A model generated the notes under the pieces. The model had not been told where the DNA came from. It saw nothing but the letters and a program-made list of their open reading frames with translations, and searched no databases. Shown here piece after piece: positions 1 to 7,655 of a stretch of DNA of 64,000 nucleotides (the stretch's first letter is position 1; every line of letters begins with the position of its first letter). A program made the position numbers and the translations under genes. This DNA is from UBA2241 sp963777895 (GTDB lineage Bacteria; Actinomycetota; Thermoleophilia; UBA2241). The DNA lies in assembly GCA_963777895.1 (NCBI GenBank), contig CAVZSF010000005.1, positions 1-64,000 of the forward strand. The letters run 5' to 3'.

Positions 1-1110
1 GTTGCTGCCGCTCTACTTCGTTCAGACGTTGGTCTTGCTCGCGCGGAATCTGGTGGGGGGGGCCGGTGGTGGCGTTTCAGTCAGTACGTGATTGATGACG
101 GGCTCATCAGGGTCGCTCCCGATGCACGGGCGTTCGAATACGAGCCCTGGTTGCTCTACGAGCAGGCGAGGCGCCGTCGGGGACACGCCTCCCGGGCTCA
201 GCCCGCGCCCTTATCAGGAACTGCTCCAGCTAGGCGCTCGGCTGGAAGATCTCGAGTACGAGTACACTTGGGCGTTCCCACGGCGTCTGCAGAAGCTGGT
301 GCTTGCCTGGTGCCGCCGGAACGGACTACTCGGTCTGCTCCCGCACATCTTTCTGATGGCAGCCGGACCCACGGGCGAGAACGCGAGGGACGGAAACGGC
401 GAGTGGTGGTGGACAGACCTACGTGCGAGCGGGCAGGTGATGGGGCGTAGGTCTGTCCCGAGGACGGCGCGACAGAGGGCGAGGGCGCTGAGGACGAACT
501 GGCCTCCCCTCAGTTCGACCGCACTCTGATGGAGGTCCTGCCCCCAGAAGGGGGAGTAGTCGTTCGTCCGTTCCATCAAACGCAACTCCTGATTCAGCCT
601 TTCGAATGCTGAATGGGCGCGCTACTTCCCTCCTGACTCGCGTCTGGTGCGGCCGCGAGTTGAAGACGTCGCTTTGCAGAGGAGGCCTTCTGGAGGGAGT
701 ACGGGGAGCCGGTCGAGGAGTTCTGGCTGCGTCTTGCTCATGTACTGGAGCTTCCTCTCTGTGACTCACCCCCAAGAGATGAAGGCGCGCGAGGGCGGGG
801 CCTACCCGACCCTTGCCGGAGAGCGGGTACTGGGAGTTGAACGACTGGCGTCGGCGGCGTCGCTGATCGGTTTCCAGAAGGGGTCGGAGGGCGTAGGCGT
901 GAGGTGGGCATCGTCGTCCTTGATCGGCTACTACGCAGCGATGATGCTCAGCGACATGGCGGGCGGGAACGAAGTGCGGATTTTGCGAGCACTGTGGCGT
1001 CCCCTTTCTTACGGCCGCCTACAAGTGCGTTCTACTGTTCGGAGCGGTGCAGGAACTCAGCGCGGAAACGCCGTCAGCGCGCGAGAAGGTGTACGAGGGA
1101 AATCAAGTAG
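1..1110 (+). CDS. Unknown protein with C-terminal zinc ribbon, frameshifted, 5' end outside window
   Basis: I do not recognise the family, and no single long frame spans the region. Protein-like stretches follow one another in different frames: LLPLYFVQTLVLLARN at the edge, IDDGLIRVAPDARAFEYEPW near 88, YQELLQLGARLEDLEYEYTW near 210 and MEVLPPEGGVVVRPFH near 530. The C-terminus reads CEHCGVPFLTAAYK (about 986-1027), then after a frame change FYCSERCRNSARKRRQR (about 1030-1080). That gives a C-x2-C plus C-x3-C zinc-ribbon pattern typical of small actinobacterial zinc-finger tails. The breaks are probably sequence errors, because the pieces keep coding-like composition and order. The 5' end continues beyond the window and the exact stop is uncertain. 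Real decay is the alternative. Confidence 0.45.
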
Positions 1111-1231
1111 CGCGTGTCTCAACGCGTGTCGCTGAGTGGCGTTTGCCGAACGTTTGCACGAGGCCCTTTTGGGGGGCTGCGAGCAGGCGCAAGGACGCGC
1201 TAGAACCCCTGCTCTTGAGCGTGAAACGGGC

Positions 1232-1307
1232 TGGTGGACCGCAGGGGAGTCGAACCCCTGACCTCCGCCGTGCAAAGGCGGCGCTCTCCCAACTGAGCTA
1301 GCGGCCC
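1232..1307 (-). tRNA. tRNA-Ala (anticodon TGC)
   Basis: Read on the minus strand the gene begins GGGCCGCTAGCTCAGTTGGG and ends in an encoded CCA, 76 nt in total. The D-arm GCTC/GAGC, an anticodon stem with loop TTTGCAC (anticodon TGC), the T-arm with GGTTCGACTCC and a 7-bp acceptor stem GGGCCGC/GCGGTCC (containing one G-T pair) are all visible. It stands alone, with no other tRNA or rRNA in the window. Confidence 0.97.
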
Positions 1308-1377
1308 TCTGGGGGCGTCAGTATAGCGCGTGAGCGGAGGCGCCGGATCTGGCTGTCGGCCTGCGCTGACGGTTGCC

Positions 1378-1467
1378 TGCGCCGGCGAGCAGATCAGGCC
1401 GTCTCGGCCTCGGCGGGGTAGAAGGCGAAGGGCCCGTTGTGGACGTACACGAGCTGGCACGCCTCGA
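1378..1467 (-). pseudogene. Remnant of a cupin gene 3' end (copy of 7115-7204)
   Basis: Ninety bases match 7115-7204 without gaps and with only a few substitutions. The segment covers the last two dozen or so codons of the cupin gene at 7131-7547, its stop codon and 16 bp beyond. On the minus strand it still reads as GPFAFYPAEAETA then stop, against GPFAFLPAEAETA in the intact gene. The similarity ends abruptly at 1467, just before the 3' end of the lipoprotein gene. It is a partial duplication, not a gene. Confidence 0.85.
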
Positions 1468-1494
1468 CAGGTTCGTCGTGGCTCACGTTTGACC

Positions 1495-1983
1495 TCACTT
1501 CACGCCCGCCACGTCGAGCTCCTCGTAGTAAACGGGAGAACCGCCGTTACCGGTCTGTCGCAGCAGCAGACTGTACCTGCCGGCCGGGAGCGCGTAGGGG
1601 AACCAGCCGTCGACGGCGGCCTCGTTCTTCGAGGCCTTGAGCAGGAACCAGTTGGCGCTGGCGAGGCGGTAGCCCTCGAACGACGCCGGATTGGGCACCG
1701 GAACCAGTCGCACGGTGAAGCGCGCCGCCGCCGAGCCCTCCAGGAAGCCGGCAACCATCGCCGGACCCGCGGGCAGCGTGAACGATGGGCTGGGGACCCA
1801 CTCATCGGGCAGAAGTTCGCCGGCCACCTTCGTCGGTGAGTCCCAGTTGAAGGACTGAGGGTCTGCCGTCAACTTGGGGGCCGGCGTCCAGGTGGGGCTC
1901 GGCGAAGGTGCGGTCGCGCCGCTGCAGGCCGACAGTGCGCCCAGCGCCAGCGCGAGGAGGGCTATCCCGATCATGCGCCGCAT
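1495..1983 (-). CDS. Small secreted lipoprotein, unknown function
   Basis: A 162-residue protein starting MRRMIGIALL, with a short hydrophobic signal and a lipobox LSAC placing the lipidated cysteine near residue 20. A Ser/Pro/Thr-rich linker follows, then about 120 residues of probably beta-rich domain without a motif I recognise. The ATG at 1983 is preceded by GGGAGG at good spacing, so it is preferred over a GTG one codon upstream. It should be exported and anchored on the outer face of the membrane. It faces the tRNA and the cupin remnant and shows no operon partner. Confidence 0.75.
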   Translation of the reverse strand: MRRMIGIALLALALGALSACSGATAPSPSPTWTPAPKLTADPQSFNWDSPTKVAGELLPDEWVPSPSFTLPAGPAMVAGFLEGSAAARFTVRLVPVPNPASFEGYRLASANWFLLKASKNEAAVDGWFPYALPAGRYSLLLRQTGNGGSPVYYEELDVAGVK

Positions 1984-2318
1984 CACGCCTCCCGACGAGT
2001 GAACCTAACAAGGGTTTTGACAGTCCGGGTAAGTACGAAACGCAGACGCTCCCTTCTGCATAGGCGCGCTGACCAGCGGCATTGGAGACCGATGCGACCG
2101 AAGTTCGCACCGTCAGCGGGTCGCGAGGGTTGCAGCCGGGTTGCACGGCGAAGACCGTGAAGACGATGCAGACGAAGGCGATGGCCGCCATGACCAGCCC
2201 CACGTCCCGGCTGGGTGCTATGGTCTCAGGCGAAAATGGCAGTTGCGCTTGTCGGCGTGTGCAGACTGCCGAAATGACAGTCAGGCACAGGCGATCCGGG
2301 GGCGTTGTGGCAACTGGC

Positions 2319-2990
2319 ATGTGGATCAGCGCGGGGAGCCTCTTCGCCGTAGCCAAGGAAGCCTATCGACGGGCGCTGACCGCCTCCGACGATCCACGTC
2401 AGCATGCTTCTCACGACCCGCTGGTCGCAGTTGTCTTTGCTGCCATTGCAGGCGAGGCGTTCATCAACGAGCTCGCTGACATCGCTGCTCACGACTCAGT
2501 CGTCAGACTGGATCTGGGTCCGGAACCCCCGGAGGTCGACGACTTGATCTCTCTGCTCTCCGAGGCAGAGGCCAACCGTGCTCCCACTGGCTTCAAGTTC
2601 CTCGTAGGCAAGCTGGCTCTTGCACGAAGGACCTACGACAAGGGCGCGAACCCCTATCAGGATTTCGCAACGTTGATCGACCTCCGGAACGCCCTGGTTC
2701 ACCTCAAGACAGAACGGTTCGAGGGTGTTCTTACGAAGGGTGGTGTGATCGAGTCTCGGCATCCCCCGGTCATCGACCGGCTGAGGGCTAAGAATGTTCT
2801 CGTCGAGCTCGACAACAACGGTCATGCGAGCTGGACCTACCTTGTCAGTACAGCCGCCACGGCCAAGTGGGCGTGCAACGCCACTGCAGCCATCGTTCGA
2901 GACCTGTACAGCTCGATGCCGGCAAGCCAATTCAAGGAGAAGGTTGAGCTGTTCTACTATCAGCACGGCGGCTTCGATGCTATTGACTAG
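2319..2990 (+). CDS. HEPN-like domain protein
   Basis: A 223-residue protein starting MWISAGSLFAVAKEAYRRAL. The alpha-helical composition and the motif LIDLRNALVHLK (about residue 125) fit the R-x4-H signature of HEPN domains, which are often ribonucleases in toxin-antitoxin and defence systems. The open frame extends upstream to 2082, but that stretch has non-coding composition, so the internal ATG is chosen. No clear ribosome site is seen there. It neighbours a truncated restriction gene and a TcmP-type pair, which suits a defence-like setting. Alternatively it is a cell-surface or signalling HEPN homologue; the function is not established by sequence. Confidence 0.6.
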   Translation: MWISAGSLFAVAKEAYRRALTASDDPRQHASHDPLVAVVFAAIAGEAFINELADIAAHDSVVRLDLGPEPPEVDDLISLLSEAEANRAPTGFKFLVGKLALARRTYDKGANPYQDFATLIDLRNALVHLKTERFEGVLTKGGVIESRHPPVIDRLRAKNVLVELDNNGHASWTYLVSTAATAKWACNATAAIVRDLYSSMPASQFKEKVELFYYQHGGFDAID

Positions 2991-3135
2991 CGTATAGGTG
3001 GCTTTGTGTGAGTTCACGCTTGGAGTGCGCCGCCCCGCGCCTCTGACGCGCCCGAGGTCTGTAGTAGAGGCCGGGCGCAGCCCGCGCAGGACTGTGCGGA
3101 GGCCACTGGTCTGAGGGACTCCATGATCTTGGTCG

Positions 3136-3154
3136 CCTTCGTCGCTTCGGTCGC
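3136..3154 (+). repeat. Dispersed 19-bp repeat, copy 1
   Basis: CCTTCGTCGCTTCGGTCGC is identical to 3728-3746. A 14-bp core, GTCGCTTCGGTCGC, recurs in inverse orientation at 6379-6392. All copies lie around the defence-like genes. Confidence 0.8.
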
Positions 3155-3237
3155 AGCCGGTTTGCTCTCGTTGCCACTCACTGCCGCCGCGTTCGGACCG
3201 CCAAGACTATGAGGATGCTCCCCTGGCGATGAGGTAC

Positions 3238-3286
3238 TGCTAACGCTTAGCATCTTCGTATTATCTTGAGTTTAGACATGCTAACG
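3238..3286. promoter_or_regulatory. Candidate operator: TGCTAACG repeats
   Basis: TGCTAA-CGC-TTAGCA (3238-3252) is a perfect 6-bp dyad. The octamer TGCTAACG recurs at 3279-3286, 41 bp downstream, about four helical turns. The intervening DNA is AT-rich and promoter-like. It lies 79-127 bp upstream of the start at 3365. No regulator is identified. Confidence 0.4.
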
Positions 3287-3364
3287 ACCGGTCATTTCCT
3301 CCCTATCAGCAACAAGGCCCCCGGGACACACGGGATTACGCGGGCCATAGGGAGGAGCGGTGAG

Positions 3365-3685
3365 ATGAGCGAACAACAAGCGGTAGGCGCAAGCCGATCG
3401 GGCAGGTACCGGTATGACCCGTGGCGTGGCGGACACGCGCCAGGACACCTTCGCGAGGCCTTCGAGGAGTGGGCGTACGACTTGGACACGCCGAGCGGGG
3501 ACGCGGCGCTCCGCCAGGAGGTGGTCATGCACAACGGACGCATGCGCACCCTGGACTGGCTCATCGGGCGGCTTTGGAACTGCACCGACGTAATGCCGGG
3601 GTCATTGTGCGATCAGCTCGACATGCTGTCCGGTAGCAGCTACGCGCAGGGCGTGCGGTCGATGAAGGAGTATCTCAGGCGGTAG
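3365..3685 (+). CDS. Small acidic protein, unknown
   Basis: A 106-residue protein starting MSEQQAVGASRSGRYRYDPW. The ATG follows GGAGG with nine bases of spacing, which decides it over an in-frame ATG at 3266. The sequence is hydrophilic, with no membrane segment or signal. A middle block around HLREAFEEWAYDLDTPSGD and a C-terminal helix SYAQGVRSMKEYLRR are visible. I do not recognise a family. It is preceded by an AT-rich promoter-like region and converges on the truncated hsdR gene, whose 3' end is at 3675, so the two 3' ends overlap by about ten bases. Confidence 0.6.
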   Translation: MSEQQAVGASRSGRYRYDPWRGGHAPGHLREAFEEWAYDLDTPSGDAALRQEVVMHNGRMRTLDWLIGRLWNCTDVMPGSLCDQLDMLSGSSYAQGVRSMKEYLRR

Positions 3686-4127
3686 CCCGACGGATGCAAC
3701 CGAAGCGACAGGGGGAGACTTCGATCTCCTTCGTCGCTTCGGTCGCTGCTCTCGTTTGGCTCTGGAGCGCCATAGCCAGGTCCCAGAAGTAGTGGAGGTT
3801 GCCGTTGGAGAGCAAGACGAAGCGGCAGTTCTGGGATTTGGCGTACTTGCGCGCCTGCTCCTTGCCGACGAGCGGGTTCTTCTCCTCGGACTTCGCTTCA
3901 AGCACGACGCAAGGGAAGCCCTTGTCATCGAGCAGCAGGAAGTCGATGAAGCCGCTGCTGGTCCACTCGAAGTCGTCGCCGAAAGCTTCGAGGCGTGCTT
4001 TCTTCAGCTTGCAGTGCGGCTCCAGGCAGACGTTGGCGGGCTTGCCGTCCTCCGCGAAGAAGCGCCAGCCGGCAAACTCCAGCAGCTTGTTGATCTTGAT
4101 GCGCGCTGTGGTTTCTTTGGCGGCCAC
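3675..4127 (-). pseudogene. hsdR: Truncated type I restriction endonuclease subunit R (N-terminal part)
   Basis: The 150 residues match the N-terminal nuclease domain of HsdR. They run from AAKETTARIKINKLLEFAGW through GFIDFLLLDDKGFPCVVLEAKSE (the D...E-x-K catalytic signature of PD-(D/E)XK nucleases) to CRFVLLSNGNLHYFWDLA. In intact HsdR this point is followed by the DEAD-box translocase motor, about 600-900 more residues. Here the reading frame instead runs into ATEATKE, encoded by the dispersed 19-bp repeat, and stops. A GTG start at 4127 follows AGGGGGC. No hsdM or hsdS is nearby. It is a decayed or recombined remnant without a motor, unlikely to restrict DNA. Confidence 0.8.
3728..3746 (+). 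repeat. Dispersed 19-bp repeat, copy 2 (at hsdR breakpoint)
   Basis: Identical to 3136-3154. It lies inside the 3' end of the hsdR fragment, exactly where HsdR homology stops, so it marks or caused the breakpoint. Confidence 0.8.
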
Positions 4128-4394
4128 GCGTCTGCCCCCTGCTGACTGCCTGGCATGAAAGAGGCGGACGACCCCGATCGTCCACCGGCATGATGCTACA
4201 CCACTAGTCGGATGAACCGAGGTCGGGCTAGAGGGAGCCGTGACCGCCAGCGCAGATGGGCATAGGCTTGCCGAGCAGCGTCGCGCCGTGGGTGACGTTC
4301 CCACTGCTCGGGGCATTACCTCGTCCGAGCTGCTTGATAGCCTGAAGACGAGGGTGCCCAATATCACCATGAGCCTGCGAAGGGATGACGAGCG

Positions 4395-5315
4395 GTGCCT
4401 CCGCACGAGTATCACGCGAACACGGATCGCCCCCAGACCGCGAAGAAGCTCTCCATCCTGCGGAAGTACCTCGGCGTCTGGCTCACCATCTGGTCCGGCG
4501 AGAAGTGCCTCGCGTGGGTAGACAGGCGCTGGTACGTACTCGATCTGTTTGCCGGAACAGGCGAGTCACATGGAGCCGATGGCGGAACGATCAGTGGGTC
4601 ACCGTTAGTCATCCTTGAGGAGATCGAAGCCAAGGCGACTCGCCTACGGGAACACGGCATCTCCGTTACCCTCATGCTGCGAGAGCAGGACGGTCCCAGT
4701 TGCCAAGCTCTGGAGGGACGAGTCGACGCGTACCTGAAGTTGCACCCCCTGCTCGCTGACGTCGTTGACTTGGACGTCAGGTGCGAGGACTGCAACATCG
4801 CTGTGTCGGAGTTTGCATCGTCGGCAGAGGTGACATCGAGTACGCCGGCCTTTGTCTTCGTTGACCCATTCGGATTGGCCATCCGCAAGGCAGCCATTGA
4901 CGCTCTCGTGTCACTGCCGTGGGCCATCGACGTGCTGTTCAACTACATGCTCGACGGGATTCGGCGTGTTTTCGGGGCGGCCTCAGGAGCCTCCAGCTGG
5001 GCGACGCCGAACGCGACGACCCTTCAGGAGTACTTCGGAGACGACGTCACCATCAGCGACATGGCACAGATCGAAGACCCTCGGACCTACGCGAGGGCAG
5101 CATTCGGCAAGCACGGTCTGCGAACGGTGGCCTTCTTCATGCGCTGGCCGAGCAAGGAGGCCACCCAGTACATTCTGCTCTTTGCGTGCAGAAACTCGAC
5201 AGTGGTGGACATTATGCGCAGCATCTACGCGAAGGAGATGGCTGACCAATACGGTCAGCGGTCACTCTTCGGCACCGAGGAGTTGCTCACGCAAATCGAG
5301 GTCATTGAACCATGA
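4395..5315 (+). CDS. tcmP: Three-Cys-motif partner protein TcmP
   Basis: A 306-residue protein of the three-Cys-motif partner family, known mainly by its constant pairing with a three-Cys-motif (radical-SAM-like) protein. Visible signatures are WYVLDLFAGTGES near residue 47, resembling a methyltransferase SAM-binding loop, and FVFVDPFGLAI near residue 152. The C-terminal third, TYARAAFGKHGLRTVAFFMRW, is also typical. A GTG start is used; an ATG ten bases upstream is out of frame. Its stop overlaps the ATG of the next gene by four bases, so the two are translationally coupled. The biochemical role is not established; defence or nucleic-acid modification are guesses. It diverges from the hsdR remnant. 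Confidence 0.8.
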   Translation: MPPHEYHANTDRPQTAKKLSILRKYLGVWLTIWSGEKCLAWVDRRWYVLDLFAGTGESHGADGGTISGSPLVILEEIEAKATRLREHGISVTLMLREQDGPSCQALEGRVDAYLKLHPLLADVVDLDVRCEDCNIAVSEFASSAEVTSSTPAFVFVDPFGLAIRKAAIDALVSLPWAIDVLFNYMLDGIRRVFGAASGASSWATPNATTLQEYFGDDVTISDMAQIEDPRTYARAAFGKHGLRTVAFFMRWPSKEATQYILLFACRNSTVVDIMRSIYAKEMADQYGQRSLFGTEELLTQIEVIEP

Positions 5316-6200
5316 CCCCGACGTCGATTGAACGGAAGTCACTTCTCTACCGCAGCAAGGTCGAGTATGGCGGCTGGACAGCCAACCACGTGCTCGGCTG
5401 CGCCCACGGCTGCCGCTATCCGTGCTACGCGATGACCCTGTCAAAGCGGACGGGACGAGTCCCGAGCTACGAAGAGTGGCTTCAACCTCGTCTGGTTTCC
5501 AATGCTCTCACGCTGCTCGACAGCGAGCTGAGGCGATTCGCGGGCGACATTGACTCGGTCCATCTCTGCTTCACGACGGATCCGTTCATGTATGACGGCG
5601 AGCGGCAGCAGCCAATCGAAGACATCGCGAACATGAGCATGGCCATGATTCGGCGGCTGAACGACGAAGGCATTCCGGTAACGATCCTTACCAAGGGTGT
5701 GTACCCGCCCGAACTCGCGGACTTGGTCTCACTGCTTCACCCGGACAATCAGTTCGGTATTTCGCTGGTCTCCCTGAGCGAGACGTATCGACGGCAGTGG
5801 GAACCAGGTGCAGCCGGTCGCGGAGCAAGCGCATCGCGTCCCTTTCTCGTCTCGCAAAGCGCGGCGCCCGAACGTGGTTGAGTGCGGAGCCATACCCCAC
5901 GCCGAACATCGACTCCACGGCTCCTCAGATCGAACGGCTACTCGACGCGGTCTCCTTCGTGGAGAAGGTCGTTTCGGGAAGTGGAACTACAACAGTCTCG
6001 CAACTCGATATGACCGAGAGCACGCCTTCTATGCTGAGGTTGCGCCAAAAGTGGTCCAGTGGTGCGCGCTGCATCGTAGGTCTCTGCACATCAAGACCGG
6101 CACGCCGCTTGCCTCATTGTCAGGAGATCACTTCCTCGGAGAAGGAGCAGGGCTGGCGCGAGCGGCACATCGCCCTAGTACATCGCATTCGACCTGTTGA
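5312..6200 (+). CDS. Three-Cys-motif radical-SAM-like protein, frameshifted
   Basis: The N-terminal part is intact, with the cysteine cluster GCAHGCRYPCYA (C-x3-C-x3-C) near residue 30 in place of the classical radical-SAM C-x3-C-x2-C. LCFTTDPFMY and ITILTKG-like strands follow. After SLSETYRRQWEPGA (about 5815) homology continues in other frames: RIASLSRLAKRGARTWLSAEPYPTPN (about 5829-5910), then after about 5975 FGKWNYNSLATRY and HIKTGTP. At least three single-base frame changes are needed to join them. Reconstructed length is about 290 residues, the usual size. Four-base overlap with tcmP defines the pair. The breaks may be sequence errors or true inactivation; the end point is approximate. 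Confidence 0.7.
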
Positions 6201-6859
6201 CACGGCGCTGGGTCGCGAGACAGCTTCGGTAGTCCACTCCGCGCCGCAAGCCCTTGGTCAGCGCGTGTTGGCTTGTACAGCTCGGACACCGGGACGCGGG
6301 TTGTCGCACGCTTCAGCCTTCTCCGTCGCTTAGGTCTCGCCTCCCGATCACGCGCACAGCCTTGCGTCAGCGACTGAAGCGACCGAAGCGACGATCTCCA
6401 CTGGACCATGGGCGCATGTCCACCCTGGGCATGACGACGCGTGCCGCCAAAGGTGCTAGTGGCCGCACGTGGCGGCGGGGGCACTCCGGAAGCTCTCAGC
6501 AGCTACCGCCCTTGTCTCTCGCTTGTACGTCACGGCAGGTCACGTATGGGTGCCGTCCTGGCACGATCTCGCGCCGTCCCAAGCGTTGATTGCTTGCAAG
6601 TACTCGCCCTGATGCTGCCCGTCTTCACCCCGGGTGGATGACACTGCCGGCGGTCACCTCTCGGCATACAACCGTGGTTGACTACGAAGCCAGTAAGGGT
6701 GGAGAACCGCCCTAGCAGGGCGGAGGTCAGTGACGTGAGGGTCTTGCTGCTACAGGTCTATTTGCAGCGAAATCGTGCGAGGTGCGAGTCGCCGAGCTTG
6801 CGATAACAGCCTTCTGCCACCCATCTCGCAACCATCTGTTCGAAGACGTGCCTGTGGCG
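6201..6859. other. Intergenic, no gene recognised
   Basis: No coding-like frame is seen. The stretch holds a diverged repeat (about 6315-6340), the inverse repeat core at 6379-6392 and a small hairpin CCGCCCT-AGC-AGGGCGG at 6707-6723 that could be a terminator. Confidence 0.4.
6379..6392 (-). repeat. Dispersed repeat core, inverse copy
   Basis: The 14-bp core GTCGCTTCGGTCGC, preceded by GATC on the minus strand, as in the other copies where GATCT precedes the repeat. A weaker fourth copy (CTCCGTCGCTTAGGTC) lies about 6320-6335. Confidence 0.55.
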
Positions 6860-7063
6860 TTACCAGTCCGGGAGCGGTGGGCCGTCGTCTCCGTAGCGGC
6901 GGCGGACGGTCTCGTCCCAGTCCCGCTGCATGACCTCCTCGGCGTACTCTTCGGCCTCCTCCTGCGTCATGCCACGCTGTAGCCGAGACCGGACGATGCC
7001 GTCATAGAGACAGAGGCCGAGGGTGCAGCCCCATTCCGAGTGTCTCCAGCTCCAGGCAGTCAT
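6860..7063 (-). CDS. Possible small protein, unknown
   Basis: A 67-residue frame ending EEAEEYAEEVMQRDWDETVRRRYGDDGPPLPDW. The charged, helical C-terminal half looks coding, but no good Shine-Dalgarno sequence precedes the ATG at 7063. An internal ATG (MTQEEAEEY) is an alternative start. No family is recognised. Confidence 0.35.
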   Translation of the reverse strand: MTAWSWRHSEWGCTLGLCLYDGIVRSRLQRGMTQEEAEEYAEEVMQRDWDETVRRRYGDDGPPLPDW

Positions 7064-7130
7064 GGTGGAAGGCTAGCTCGCCGGGGTGACGTCAAGATCC
7101 CAAAGGCCCGGGGTTGCGCCGGCGAGCAGA

Positions 7131-7547
7131 TCAGGCCGTCTCGGCCTCGGCGGGGAGGAAGGCGAAGGGCCCGTTGTGGACGTACACGAGCCGGCACGCC
7201 TCGATGTACCTGGCGTCGTGGACGCGGCCGGCGCGGATATAGCCGACCTCGCCGTTGTCCAGGATGATCCGCTCTCCGTCGGCGACCAGCGAGCCGGCCT
7301 CCCGGCGGTAGAACTGGACCGACATCCTGCCCTCCACGACGACCGTCATGTCGTCGCCGGGATGCGAGTGCGGCGGCTCCTCGCTGCCCGGCTCCCAGCG
7401 CTCGAGCATCACCTCGACCCCGTCGGGGTTCGTGGGGTAGGTCGTGCGGACCGTGAATCCCTCGGGCGTCCCCGGGGCGGCGACGTGGCCGCTCCACACG
7501 TCGCTGGTCGCCGAGGTGACGTCCTGAGTCGCGCCATCAACTGACAT
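7131..7547 (-). CDS. Cupin-domain protein
   Basis: A 138-residue single-domain cupin starting MSVDGATQDV, with AGGAGG upstream of the ATG. Cupin motif 1 is visible as EPPHSHPGDDMTVVVEG and motif 2 as GYIRAGRVHDARYIEA. The histidines of both motifs could bind a metal ion. The C-terminus FLPAEAETA is duplicated as a 90-bp remnant at 1378-1467. The substrate is unknown; such small cupins are often isomerase- or dioxygenase-like or ligand-binding. It is divergent from the secreted propeller gene at 7656, with about 100 bases between them. Confidence 0.8.
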   Translation of the reverse strand: MSVDGATQDVTSATSDVWSGHVAAPGTPEGFTVRTTYPTNPDGVEVMLERWEPGSEEPPHSHPGDDMTVVVEGRMSVQFYRREAGSLVADGERIILDNGEVGYIRAGRVHDARYIEACRLVYVHNGPFAFLPAEAETA

Positions 7548-7655
7548 CGCTGCCTCCTGTCTCACGCGGCGGGAGTACCCCTCGCGGTTTGTCGCGTCCC
7601 AGGGGAGGGATAACCACCCGGTCCTACTTCGACGATTCCCACCAGGAGGAGCATC

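Larger units (their letters stand above)
2991..3364. other. Intergenic region with repeat copy and AT-rich promoter-like segment
   Basis: No convincing gene is seen in these 374 bases. The left part holds a copy of the 19-bp repeat CCTTCGTCGCTTCGGTCGC (3136-3154). The right part is AT-rich for this genome (about 3236-3290) and carries the TGCTAACG repeats described separately, so it probably contains the promoter of the gene starting at 3365. Confidence 0.5.

Noticed and set aside
1232..7204. tRNA-Ala as attachment site of an integrated element
   Set aside because: No integrase and no repeat of the tRNA 3' end were seen; the 90-bp duplication does not include tRNA sequence.
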